From: Stereum hirsutum FP-91666 SS1
Lineage: Eukaryota; Basidiomycota; Agaricomycetes; Russulales; Stereaceae
DNA: 64,000 bases
Direction of reading: 5' to 3'
NCBI RefSeq assembly: GCF_000264905.1
Contig: NW_006763139.1
Coordinates: 445,949-509,948, forward strand
The translations under genes were made by a program, and so were the position numbers. A model generated the notes under the pieces. The model was not told where the DNA came from. It ran no database searches and saw only the letters and a list, made by a program, of their open reading frames with translations. This document shows, piece by piece, positions 26,627 to 37,529 of the stretch (position 1 is its first letter; each line of letters begins with the position of its first letter).

Positions 26627-27718
26627 TTGAATGTGACGTATGTAGATCCTCGCATCCGGTTAACGCCCGTCTCCCGCAAGTTCCTCAGCGGTGAATATGG
26701 TGGCAGCTGTCAGGATCCTTTTCCGTCAATATCGAAAGAAAACCTCAAGAAACACGGGCGGAAACATTGGTTCTATTATAGTCTTCTTCTACATCCTCAG
26801 GCTCCCGCCCAACCGGGTGCTGTGGGGCCTTGGTACGAAACAATCCCGTTAGATGAGGGTGATGCGCCGGACGGGGCACATCACTCGTTTGCGCGTATTA
26901 GGTCCGATAGATGGTTGTATGTTGGTGATTATGAGTTGGTGGTCACTGAGGCGTTGACGCGGACAGAATGGTTACTTCAGACTGACAGCGTAAGTCTACA
27001 GGGATTATATGGCTGTTTGATTGTTTGCACATATTGAATACTTATTATATGTTGGTGACAGGTACGACGTGCTTGGGAAAAATATATCCAGAAATGTGGC
27101 TGGGGCTGCCAGGTTCGAGCGATGATCTATTTTCGACAGATATACAGCCGAGAGCCCACAGAGGACGAGATTACTCTCGCTCTAACCGACAAGGATGTGG
27201 AGGCGAAGAACGAATACAAGAGTGTCACGGCACAGGAAGTCGAGAGAGCGTACGACGAAGGGAAACAGGTATTTCTTGTCCTCGCTGTCATTCTACATTT
27301 TTTCTCGATGCGAGAGTCACTGAAGTCTATGCTACCATAGCGCCTTGGTCTCGTGAGCCTGAAGTGCGTCGGTTATGACGAAGACTTTCAGAGGGAGCTC
27401 GTTGAAGGGTTCGCCAATTGGGTGCCTCCCCCACCGAGGAAAAAAGGGAAGACACCGACGCCGAAGCCGAAGCCTAAGGGGAAGAAGAAATCAAAGGTCG
27501 TGAAATCCGGAGAGACTGAGGACGACAGTGACGGCGACGCTGTGGCCAAAGATGCCGAACCCGAGGCTATCGAAGCAGATACGGATGACGGAGAACGGAT
27601 CGGAATGCTAGAGTTGAATGACGACGAACGCGAAGACGACGATGAAGATGACGGCAGTTATGAGCGTAGACGTTACAGACATGAAGGGACGAGGAGTCGA
27701 CCACAGAGGTCTGGATAG
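26627..27718 (+). CDS. DUF6697-domain protein, 5' end unresolved
   Basis: A protein with the basidiomycete DUF6697 domain; its function is unknown. Exons 26627-26989, 27062-27268 and 27341-27718 join in phase 0. Recognisable parts are VSRKFLSGEYGGS, the FYYSLLLHPQAPAQPG segment, then RWLYVGDYELV. A central helical part (TRTEWLLQTDS, VRRAWEKYIQKCGWG) and a Lys/Pro then Asp/Glu-rich tail follow (KKGKTPTPKPKPKGKKKSK; DDEREDDDEDD). No in-frame ATG precedes the domain within the 173 nt separating it from the upstream stop codon; the coordinate given is the first TTG of the open frame. Either a short upstream exon was missed or the gene has lost its N-terminus, since I recall DUF6697 proteins usually having a longer leader. 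Family call is from memory. Confidence 0.68.
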
Positions 27719-27935
27719 AATGTCTTACAGGAAACTTTCATGTCCGACTGCAGATATCCATGATGCTCTACTGTTCCCGTGCTCAAGATTCCGAACGAGT
27801 TCCATTGTGCTTGCGAATACATAAATAGTCCAGATACATATCATAATACTATAAATCCTACACTTCCTCGGAGCTCCGAATCAGTCACAGTCCGTAGTCG
27901 TTACACGACAGAAGGCTGCCTCCATGATTACCTGT

Positions 27936-29566
27936 CTAGGCCAAAAAATGAGCCTTCCCACTATTCAAATCGAAAAGGTCAGCCAACAATTCACTTCACA
28001 AGAAAAAAGTGCAAAAAACACGCACACAAGCTCCTCCCGCCTAGCGAGCCCCTCGTCCTCTTCCAGCAATCTCCACTCGCCATCGACGACCTCGAACCAG
28101 GACCACTCGATTAGCTCGCCGGTCTTATTATCAATGGATCGTACCTCCAGCGTGAAGGTTGTTCGGTGTAGTGGTCGTCCTGAGGGTCCGGAGAGTCTGT
28201 TCAGCATCATCGACGTCCAGGAGTCTTCTTCGGATCTGTTGACGATCGCATGCCTGCAGAGGCAGAGGTACGACAGGCGCGGGAATACTTGTTGGTCAAG
28301 GATGGTCAAGAAAGCGTTCTGTGATGAGATGGGATGGGTGTCGGCCGAGGTCAGTTGGACGAGGTCTTTTGGGCTCACGACGACGGAGGGGAACACTCAC
28401 CGATTTACGCCCGAATTTCTTAAAATTCCTCGGTATGTCATTGATTTGGAGGAACCTGAGCCCTGCGACGCCAGCCCAGGGGATCTTGCATTTCGGGATA
28501 AAAAAATTCGCGGGCACACAGAGGCTCTCGAGTGGGATCTGGAGCTCTTGCGTCCAAGCCAAGGGAGGATCGCCGTCGGTGGGGTACGCATGCTCGAGGC
28601 CGCCTAGACGAGCGTAGGCCTCAGCTAGTTTCGAGTCTGCTGTCACGGCCAACGGCGATCGGATTGCGGGGGTGAAATCGGTCTGTAACGGTTTGCGCGC
28701 GAGGAAGGAGGAGTGGGTCGAGAGACTTCGTAGGTTTGGGAAGACCTGGTGAAGAGCAGGGGGTGACGGCTTGACAAGGCTCTCTACGCGCCAAGTGAGC
28801 GACTGGACCCGAGGGAAGATGATCCTTTTCGAGGTAAACAACTCAGAACCCCAGACACAGTCCGGGAAAGAAAGAGTAAGATGGGTTAATGTAGAAGAGG
28901 AGGCTCGCAGGAGCGTGGTGACCTGAGCTGGAGCTTGTTCCCCTGGAGTACAGCTAGTCGCCATGACGAGGCGAAGGATCCGTAGAGAGGAGAGACACGA
29001 GAGAGCATTGATAGCTGGAGCAGTTGCTCCTGTTAAAGTCAGGCTCGAGAGCGAACGAGCACCCAGAGCTTTAGAGACTCCCGGGAGACACATAAACTCC
29101 GTCGTGCTCTTTCCACCACAGTTGAACGCAAACGACTGCAGATTCTCAGAAACAACGATGAGTTTTTGGAGCAGACGAAAAAGACGCGGATCGATAATGA
29201 GAGTGGACGCAGGTTCTTCGACGGGTTTGCAGTCTCCGGTGGTATCTGGCCTGTTCTCGCCTACGGTGATGCGCTTGATGTAGCTGGCGAGGTCGTGCTC
29301 GAATACGAATGCACAGTAGGCCTTGATTGTGTCTCCGTCGACAATTCCATCAATACTTCCAAACGTTACCGACTCGAAGCGCCGGCATCTCGTCACTCGG
29401 GCATTTTTCTTCGATGTCCGAGAAAGTGACCCGCAGGAGGCTCCGTCGAGCCAAGATATGATCTCGAGAACGCAGTCTTCGTTGATGCTGGATAGCGAGG
29501 CCTGTGTGCAGCATCGATCCATCAGTATGCGAATCCATACACGCGTCGTCAATAAAAGCATACCAT
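27936..29566 (-). CDS. F-box/LRR-like protein (paralog 1 of 3)
   Basis: Probable substrate-recognition protein with an F-box-like N-terminus and leucine-rich body. Exons on the minus strand are 29566-29564 (ATG only), 29501-28401, 28318-28026 and 27960-27936, giving 473 aa. The mature start reads M-ASLSSINEDCVLEIISWLD, then DLASYIKRITVG, LSSLTLTGATAPAINALS, LRILRLVM, FPRVQSLTWRVESL, PNLRSLSTHSSF and, in exon 3, VFPRLSYLCLCR. The last exon adds only VGKAHFLA. A start without splicing at 29520 (MDRCCTQASLSS) is also open here, so the ATG-only exon rests on agreement with paralogs at 37530 and 51959. Intron retention would end after five codons. Substrate and partners are unknown; the F-box call is inference from the family pattern. 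Confidence 0.75.
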
Positions 29567-29772
29567 GTTGTAGTAGTAGATGCGGTTGAAGTTTGAGGTT
29601 GAAGACGCCACGAGAGCGATGGTCGAAGGTGGAAGTGCGACGTCCAGTTGGGGCGTCACGGGATAAGTACATGTCGGAGTTTGAATATAAAATTCGACCT
29701 CCGCCTGAAAACACGCCCCCGCCACCTGTGTGCCACAACATACCAGAACACTCTTGTTCACGGTCAGCAAAG

Positions 29773-31310
29773 TCGACAATTGACGGCAGCCAGTACTAGT
29801 AGAGGTGCGTCCGGAGAAAGCGTTGAGAATAAGTGCGTAGTCCACTGATTCTCGGTACTCACCTTACCAGAGTCTGCCAACGAGAACGACCCCGACGTTC
29901 TTCTAGAGTAGTATTGGTGCGTGTCTTCTTTGGGTCCCTTGCAGCTTTCGACCTGTACAAAATTAACATCCGACTGCAGGACTATGCCACCTACTTTTCG
30001 ACTTCGCACTATGGATAATGTATCGTTGATGCCTGCCTCTGTCTGTTACGGAGAGCCGAAGACTGGTCGGGCCATCGTGGCCGAGGTCCACGGCTCGATG
30101 GGAGAGGAGTTCCTAGTACGCGAAGTCGACAATTAACGATAGCATAGCAAGCAGTAGAGGTGCGTGTCGAGGTACGTCCGGAGAAAGTGCTTTAGAATAA
30201 GCCAGGAGCCTTATAATTCTAAATACTCACCTTACCATGGTCCGTCGACGCGAACGACCCCGACGTTCTCCTAGCAGTATCCGTTGAGTGTTTTCTTTGG
30301 CGTCCTCTTACAGTTTTCGCCCTAAGCAAAATGGCCAGTCAACTGCAGAGGTACACCACCTACTTTTCAACTGCGCTCTATCATAATGATATGCATATTG
30401 TGTCGTATAGTTTTCCATACATGCCGCTGTGAGTGACCGTGATGCAGAGTAGAACGCTATGTCCGGAGTCGAGGGAGTATGAAATAAGTAAGTCGACAAC
30501 TGACATCATATTGAAGATGCGTGTCGTTCTCGTCGACGAACCTTGGTTAGGTGAGTACCCGAAGGCAGACGACTTCAGATTTTTTTATAGGCAAATCTCC
30601 CCCGACGTACCTGTGAGTGTCTTCTTTCGCGTCCCCTTTCAACTGCAAGACTATACATACTTCCTGACTTTCCTCCGTGAATCTCGAATCGTTTTTGCTA
30701 TTCAGGATTTTAATGTCTGCCTCTGTGTGTTACGAAGAGTGCCATGGTATTTGGAAGGCTGGTCGGGTCGTCGGGTCATGGTCGACAGGTTGAACGCGAT
30801 GTCGATGATTGACGGTAGCGTAGTAATCTAGTAGAGATACGTCCGGGCAAAGTGTATGAGTGACGAGTGCTCTGATTCTGAGTACTCACCCTTACGACAG
30901 TCCTTGAGCGAGAACGATCCCGACGTTCTTTCTAGAAAGCCATTAGGTGAGTCTCTTCTTTGGTATTCCCATGAGCGTTCGATAAATTATAATTGACGAC
31001 ATCATAGTAAGACTCAAGAGATAGATGGTACAATCCGGTAAGAGGTTCCTGGAGTGATCAGTGAGTCCTCTGAATGTTGGTATTCACCTTGCCACAGTCC
31101 GTCGACGAGAACGATCCCGATGTTCTTCTTCTTCTAGTAGCCGTGAGTGTCTTCTTATATATTGAAGGCGGTAACTTATCACCATGCAGCTTTTCGTCCT
31201 ATGCAACATGCCATGACGTTCGACCGCAGGACTTTGCGGTACACTTCCAGGTTCGCTCTACGCATATTGTATCGTTTTGCGATTCGAGGCTCGCATCTCG
31301 GAGAGCGGAA
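29773..31310. repeat. degenerate direct-repeat array, about five units of 200-370 bp
   Basis: Five diverged units start near 29773, 30125, 30491, 30803 and 30990. Each begins with a block like gtcgacaattgacg and continues through a gtccggagaaag block, an actcacctta block, a gagaacgaccccgacgttct block and a gtcttctttggcgtccc block. Better preserved units add ccgactgcaggacta, a ctacttttcgact block, a gcatattgtatcgtt block and gcctgcctctgt. Units 3-5 are increasingly incomplete. The array occupies most of the 2-kb spacer (29567-31613) between divergent genes, and no intact gene lies in it. Read on the minus strand, the central block plus gtaagg resembles an exon end with a splice donor, so the unit may be a duplicated gene fragment in decay. 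Unit borders are by eye. Confidence 0.7.
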
Positions 31311-31613
31311 GAGGAAGGAGTATGGGAGGGTCAGTACTTGTCCGCATCGAACATACGGTAGGTGAGTCGACAAATCATACATATCACAAAAAACACGACT
31401 ACTCACCGTGCTTTATAATGCAGGCAACGAGTGAACACATGCATGCTAGTCCAGGGTCACCTATAAATCCACGACCATAAGTTACCTGTATCTCTCGAAG
31501 CTCTTCGAGAGCAACGCCCGTGAATTGCAAATTCACTCCGACGACCGACGTGAACGCGTTAACGACCCACCTTTTCTTTCTGTCTCTGCAATTACCATAA
31601 ACATAAGTCAATC

Positions 31614-32486
31614 ATGACCGCCAACAACTCGAAGTACCCAGAAAGTCCGCGGCGTCTACCATACCTACGCGAACTCCTCGCTCTCGTCGCCGTCGTACTC
31701 ACGACCATCAACGTCTTCGCAACAACTAGTACTACGAGCGGTCGTAGAGTACGAATACGGACGTATGTGGAGTCACCTACAGCTCATGGTGAGCACCTAG
31801 TACCATTGCCATTCGCAGAACTGTTCGAAGTTCTCTACTCACCACTCACCGCCCAACCAAAAACGGTGTGCGTGGTTCCGTCAGATGCGGATGCGGATAC
31901 AACGAACATATGGACTAGCGCAGACTCGCTCCGACTTCAAAGAGTCGCAATGACGCCCGAAGAAAGCGTGCATTATAACCTCGACACGAACGCAGGAGGG
32001 GTCGAATGGGTATCCGTGCTCCCACACGGTCGGGGCGTCGTATTCCTCAACTCCTCCTCCACCTCCTCCTCCTCGGACCCTTCCTCGCATTCGTCTGTTT
32101 CGGCTAGGAATGGGAATGGGAAGGCACCGTACCGCGTTGCGATGTTTCACCAATTGGACTGTCTTAACGTTCTTCGGGAGGAAATGGTCCTCCTCCAGCA
32201 CACCCGCACCCGCACCTCCACCCACTCCCACACAGCCTCAGAGAGTCAGGACCGCGCACAATTCTGCCTAAACTACCTTCGCGAATCGATCTTATGTCAC
32301 GCAGACTCGCATCTCGAAAGGGTCCGGAGCGAATTTGGGCTTGAGTCTGAGGAAAGGGGACGGGGAAGGGGGAGGGCGGTGGTGCTGGGGACGGAGAGGA
32401 CGGATTGTGTGGATTGGGAGGGGGTGTGGAGGGGTGTTGAGGAGAATTGGGGGGAGGTTATGCGGGAGGAAGGGAGGGAGGGTTGA
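31614..32486 (+). CDS. UstYa-like (DUF3328) membrane-anchored protein
   Basis: Single-exon gene for 290 aa. An N-terminal membrane helix (YLRELLALVAVVLTTINVFA) is followed by a lumenal domain with the two family signatures: a first His motif in VAMFHQLDCLNVLREEM and a second in CLNYLRESILCHADSHLER. These correspond to the HxxHC-type motifs of UstYa oxidases, here as HQLDC and CHAD (family knowledge). In ascomycetes such proteins oxidise or cyclise ribosomal-peptide precursors; in basidiomycetes they are common and mostly unassigned. A Ser/Gly-rich insertion lies around residues 145-170 between the start of the domain and the first motif. No precursor peptide or other pathway gene is adjacent, so a role in peptide natural product synthesis is not supported here. 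The start at 31614 is the ATG directly before the basic N-terminus and membrane helix. Confidence 0.75.
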   Translation: MTANNSKYPESPRRLPYLRELLALVAVVLTTINVFATTSTTSGRRVRIRTYVESPTAHGEHLVPLPFAELFEVLYSPLTAQPKTVCVVPSDADADTTNIWTSADSLRLQRVAMTPEESVHYNLDTNAGGVEWVSVLPHGRGVVFLNSSSTSSSSDPSSHSSVSARNGNGKAPYRVAMFHQLDCLNVLREEMVLLQHTRTRTSTHSHTASESQDRAQFCLNYLRESILCHADSHLERVRSEFGLESEERGRGRGRAVVLGTERTDCVDWEGVWRGVEENWGEVMREEGREG

Positions 32487-32644
32487 ATGTGTTCCTAGGA
32501 GAGCAGTTTTGTTTTGTTTGGTAGAGGTATGGGTTCGCTTTTGTCGTGGTAGCGGAAGATGGAAACAAACTTGAGTGGCGGATGAAACGCAATGAGATGC
32601 ACAAAAGCAGTGATTGTATTGCAGAACAAAGGACGCTCGATAAC

Positions 32645-32748
32645 TGCCCCATGGCTGAGTTGGTTACAGCGTCCGACTGTTATCCTTTCTCCCACCTTGG
32701 AAAGCTATATACATCGGAAGGTCGTGAGTTCGAGCCTCACTGGGGCAG
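32645..32748 (+). tRNA. tRNA-Asn(GTT) with a 30-nt intron
   Basis: The cloverleaf can be drawn directly. Acceptor stem tgcccca (32645-32651) pairs with tggggca (32741-32747), with g as discriminator; D-stem gctg/cagc around loop agttggtta; anticodon stem tccga/tcgga; T-arm gtgag-ttcgagc-ctcac. The anticodon loop reads ctgtta, then the intron 32683-32712, then a, giving anticodon GTT after splicing. The intron position, one base 3' of the anticodon, is canonical for eukaryotic nuclear tRNAs. A-box (tggctgagttgg) and B-box (gagttcgagcc) are present for Pol III. Confidence 0.93.
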
Positions 32749-32769
32749 AGTGTAACCGGGTCGTCTGAG

Positions 32770-32775
32770 TTTTTT
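32770..32775 (+). terminator. Pol III T-run terminator of tRNA-Asn
   Basis: Six consecutive T residues 22 nt after the mature 3' end of the tRNA fit an RNA polymerase III terminator. Confidence 0.75.
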
Positions 32776-33031
32776 GTCCTCTGTAGTAGGCTAGTAGTTA
32801 CTCATCTGAGGAGCATTGATGAGCCCGTGAGATCTATGTTCCCGGTGTATGAAGCATGGTTTCGAGTGGAATGCATTTTATACTGTCTATCGGGCTGATC
32901 CCTAACATAAATTCATGCTGTTCGTACGATTATACACGCTTATAATGATAAATCCCCTGCTCCCAAGTAAGTTATCTATAGCTCCATCTATATCTATGTA
33001 CTCTACATAACTACACGCCGTCTATCATGCA

Positions 33032-34066
33032 TCATGGCGATTCAGACTCAACGAACGGCAACACACACTCCTTCACGAAATACTCATGGAACCGATGATC
33101 CCTTGTAAGCTCGGGATGGAACGTAGTGAGCAGATGACGGCCTTGGCGGAGTGCGACGATGGTTTCGTCGGGGTGGGGTTGTGCGGTTTCGATTTCAGTT
33201 GAGGGTAAGGTGGAGGTTGGATGTGGTGGGGGGAGGATTCCGGGCGGGAGACGGGCGACGATTTTTATTGGGGGGGAGGAGGGGGTGGGGGTGAGGTGTT
33301 GGATTACCTGTGGGGAGGAGTTTGGATGAGGAGCGATAGGATGGGTGTGGATGGTGGAGGGAGAGGTGGAGATGTGTGTTCGTACCGGTGCACGGATGAA
33401 TATGCCAATGAAGGGTATATTCGAATCACGAAGCCCGTCAATCTCCAACGGCGCTTCAAACGACTCGACCTAAACGACGTACATATAAGCCCGTCCTCTC
33501 TTCTTTCTTCACCCTCTAAGTAACGAGAAAAGAAACACACCTGGGATCCCCACCCATTCCGCGCAACAGTCAGAGTCATACCACCAAGGACTTCCTGGCC
33601 TCCTTTCTTCGGGTTCGAAACATGTTGAGCGAGGAGGATAGCGCCTGCACATGTCCCCCATACGACTTTCGTTTGGACGAATTCTTTCAGGGGTTCGAGG
33701 AGGCCGGAGAGTTTAGCGAGGAGTGCGATTGTTGTGGATTCTGTGGTAGTGGTAGTGGTCGTGTGTGTCAGCGTTGAGAGGTGTGGTTGAGGAGGAGGGA
33801 GGAGGGAGGGTGCGCACCTCCGCCTGGGATGATCAGGGCATCACATTGCGCTAGGTCTTCGGGAGTGCGGACGAGGATCGTGGTGACTTGGTGCTTGGAT
33901 ACTTTCTGGAGCATCGTCTGGTGCTCCGCGAATGCTCCTTGCAGCGCTATCGTAAATCGTAAATCAAAGCGGTCAGGAAAAGTACTTGAGCATGATCAGT
34001 GAGGGAAAGTTGCTCACCGAGGATACCGATGGTAGCATGGCTAGAAGATCCCTGAGTGTCCTGCAT
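33032..34066 (-). CDS. SNO1: pyridoxal 5'-phosphate synthase, glutaminase subunit (PdxT/Sno)
   Basis: Class I glutamine amidotransferase that releases ammonia from glutamine and feeds it to the PdxS/Snz synthase for PLP (vitamin B6) synthesis in the cytosol. Exons on the minus strand are 34066-34018, 33946-33818, 33740-33541 and 33469-33032, giving 271 aa. Visible landmarks are ATIGILALQGAFAEHQTML, VRTPEDLAQCDALIIPGGES (the PGGES loop), the nucleophile Cys in WGTCAGAILLAQ, LTVARNGWGSQVESFEAPL, and the catalytic His-Glu in TTFHPELTRDHRFHEYFV. All triad residues are present. Between IRAPV and VALRQG there are about 70 residues, many Pro/Ser/Thr, where bacterial PdxT has roughly 20; this low-complexity insertion is odd but keeps the frame. 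The partner synthase gene is not in the window. Confidence 0.92.
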
Positions 34067-34714
34067 TATTCAGAATTCGAACTGGAACTCGTTCGGGATC
34101 GAACGTCGGGGATGAAGATGAAGTTTGACTCACCTGCAAAAGAGACGGGAGCTGTGGGCAATTGCAAGTGGGGATTAGGAAAGTTTTGGGTGGCCTTACA
34201 AATGAAGGCTCCGAACCGGAAGTGGCGTAGTCGAGCCCCTTTCGGAGTTTGAAGATGATTGTAGAGTCACAAGGACATCAGATATTGGCGTAATCAAAGC
34301 TTCACCCTCGACCGCCACCACACTGACACTTTGCCTTCTGCTCATCACTTCCACCACACAAACTGTAGGTATCTATTCACTTTCATGATGCGTATCGTAT
34401 AATAAAGTATAACAAACCTGGAAATAGCATACAAGGCATAGTTCTTACCTGTCCACACGCCCTGACACGAAAGACGCTCTCGGACGCTCACGAACAAGGA
34501 CCGTGTCCTTGTCACAACAGGTCAGACTCGACATCTCTTCCGCGTAACTGTCTTCAAGCTAAACCTAGAAAAGCTCGAGAGTAGTGTCATTTCGCCATCG
34601 ATTCTTCCCCAAAACCACTGTATTTCTCGCCCCTGACAGGCGCCTGTACCATCTCCTCGACATCCGCGCATTGTCCATCGTCGATATTGTATCTGTTCTT
34701 CTTAGTCTACCATC
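34067..34714. other. divergent promoter region
   Basis: Spacer between the starts of the minus-strand PLP synthase subunit gene and the plus-strand gene at 34715. No coding sequence is supported; both promoters are expected here. Confidence 0.45.
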
Positions 34715-37167
34715 ATGTCAGAGACGTCGACCAGTAACCCAGAGACGTCGACCAGTAACCCAGAGGCCTCGACTAGCCAGTCACCCTCCTCCAGCTCACG
34801 GTACGTCCGACATACACCCGCCCCACTCCGCGATGCAAACGAAACTAATACGTCCCTCCCAGCTTCTTAGAGATCTACGACACCCTCCCTGCCGATGCCC
34901 GCTTCCACCTCATAGAACAACACCTCCTCCCCCTCCTCAACACCGCTCCCCCAGAAACCACCTCCACCATCCTCGCCTCCATATCCTCCTACAAGTCTCG
35001 CTTCGCAGGCATGCCCGACCTGAACTACGAAGGCAAGAAGATGGAGATCGACGGGCTGCTTCAGGCCATCGACAGGGATGCGAAACGATCGTTGTTGAAG
35101 GGAAGGTCGGAGAGGGCGGAACTGTTGCAGGGGACGATGGAGAGTATTGGGCGGTGGATGGGCGATATTTGGAGGGTTGTGTTTGAGTATGAGACGGATT
35201 TTACGTATGGGCATGAGTGTTTGTTGATGGCGGGGAGGACGCTCGAGGCGTTGTCCATGACGCGCGGAGGGTACGTTTTCTCTTTCTCTTTCCCTTTCTT
35301 TCATTGTTTCTGTCTATCCTTCTTGAGCGGTGGTGGAAATGAGAAGGTCGTTGTTGAAGACATGCATGGTCTCATAGGTTCCTTGATGACAGGTGCAAGT
35401 GCTCGTTCCTCAATCTCTACCTGAACGTCATCATCAAGCAACGCTCAGCCAAAGTCGTCAAATCCTTCTATCTGACCGGCGCGGCGGCGTTCGACAGGGT
35501 CTTGCACTGGGTGTGGCGCGACCTGTTCTTGTCCCTTTTGGCGACCGGTACGGAGCGACAGAAGAAACATATACCGGAGATGTTGGGCGAGATTGAGAAG
35601 ATGATGGGATGGCACGGTCTTGAGCGCCTGTTGCATGGTGGTAAAAGACGTAAGTCCACTTCTACTAACCCGTTCTGTGTCGTGGTTAACGAACGGCATA
35701 GCGCCCGGAGCCTTCGGCGACGATGATGACGATGATGATGACGACGTGACCGAGTGCGGCGATGACCCAGACCAGTGGTTCGACGAAGACGAGGACGAAG
35801 ACGAAGAGCGGGAACACATGCGCGTTTGCTCCTTCCACGAGGAACACTGGGACCCGAAACACAAAGCCGAGATCCCCACTCTCCGCGAACACATCTCGAA
35901 TCACCTCCTCTCCGTCTTCGCCCTCACGCCCACCCTCGACCTCTACCTAACCATCCAGAACCTCGCCATCAAACCCCTCGACACCGAAGTCCAGCTCCTC
36001 AAACTCCTCAACGAAAACGCCACGACATCTTCAGATTCGTTCGCCGGCGCTTTAGAAATCTACGCATACAACCAGAGCCCTAACAAGATCTGCGAACTCC
36101 TCGACTCGCACTCTCACCTCCTCCGACCCCGAGACCACACCTCACTCCGGAAAGCTCTCCTCTCCCTCTCCCGAAACCGACACTTCCGCGCCCGCGCGTC
36201 CACCCTGATCGAAAAAGAACTCATCGACACCGCACGGCACATCCACGCCGCTCTCCTGCCCTCCTACTCCTCCATCACCGACCCCATCCGTCTCGCTGAA
36301 CTCAAGCGCGTGCTTCAATTACGCGTAGGCTCAACGACGCGTCAGGATCGTGTGTTGTCATGGTTAGATGCAGTGAGCACTCCGGGTTCACAAACGCCGA
36401 ATGGACCGATGGCGTTCGCGGCGATGATGATGGGATTGCCGATCGCGCCTGTGAGCGTCGAGGACGAGATGGAGGATCCGATGGGGATTTTGGATGGGGA
36501 TGTGGCGGATGCGGATTTGGATGATTTGAGGGAGGAACTGAAGCCGAGGTTGAGGGAGAGGTGGGAGGGATGGGTGGAGACGGCGGGGGAGGTGGGGGGG
36601 AGTGGGGGGGTGCTGGGGAGGGTTTATGAGGAGATGGTGAGGATTATGCCGTGGCTTGGGGGACAGGATATCGTGGAGGAGATGATTAATCGGTGCGTTA
36701 TTTTTTTCGCACTGTGATTAACAATACGAAGTGCTGATTGAGTTTATTGTAGGTTGACGGATAGGCCAAGTAAACATTATCTGTGCGACGCGCTGGAAGC
36801 TCTATCGGCTTTCGTCAAGAAACAGAGGAAGAAGGCGGCCAGCCAAGCTGCGAAACGCAAGAAAGCGGCCGCGGCCGCTTTTGTGTCAACCTCAGCCTTT
36901 ACTTCAGCGTCAGCCTCAGCATCCACATCAACCTCAGCGTCGACCTCACACACGCCCACTCAGACTCCACGTTCTCCTACCCCTGCTCCTCCGCCGGTGG
37001 TGCCCACATTCGCAGATGAAGACGACGACGACGAGCCGCCGCCGCTGGAGCCTATCACTGGACCCATGGGGAGCAACAGCAACACCGACAACACTAGTAC
37101 TGTGATCCCGAATACGTTTGGCGGTGGGATCCCGAGTACGTTTGGGGGGATTGAGGACGTTGATTGA
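34715..37167 (+). CDS. 718-aa acidic/Ala-Ser-rich protein, unrecognised
   Basis: I do not recognise the family. Five exons (34715-34800, 34863-35270, 35393-35649, 35702-36692, 36753-37167) join in frame. The N-terminus has a 7-residue duplicated TSTSNPE-type tract. A mostly helical region follows (FLEIYDTLPADARFHLIEQH; SIGRWMGDIWRVVFEYETDF; FDRVLHWVWRDLFLSLLATG). Then come an Asp run (nine Asp), a long helical segment (LREHISNHLLSVFALTPTLD; NKICELLDSH; LRKALLSLSRNRHFRARAST), a basic KKQRKKAASQAAKRKKAAA stretch that may be nuclear targeting, and a low-complexity Ser/Ala and FGG tail. No catalytic motif, membrane helix or signal peptide is seen. Similar proteins probably exist in other Agaricomycetes, but I cannot name one. 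Confidence 0.72.
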
Positions 37168-37529
37168 CTTGAATTGTTGTCGTTGATTGAGTTTTTGGTG
37201 TTGGTTTTGGTGATGGTGGTGGTGTTTATGTGGTTGTTGTTGCTGTCGATTCGGGGACGGTGATGGCCCGATCGCTAAGGCTGTTCTTGCGCTTCATTTT
37301 TTACATCTTGACGAGCTTTTTTTTTGTTGTGAACCATACATCGTAATATACATTGCAAGTGAAGAATATAAGAAAATGTGAGGGGTTTTTGTGGGAGGAG
37401 TTATGTATACAGATGAAGGATCACACTTCGCTGTTCACGGGCGCTTGAAACCGGCAATCGCCACTGGCGGAAACCCCAACTTGAGCTCGACTTGTTCGTC
37501 CAAACTACCTCATTCTCCTAGGCACCCTC
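37168..37529. other. intergenic spacer
   Basis: GT-rich 3' flank of the upstream gene with a poly-T run, then the promoter side of the F-box-like gene. Nothing else is recognised. Confidence 0.45.
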
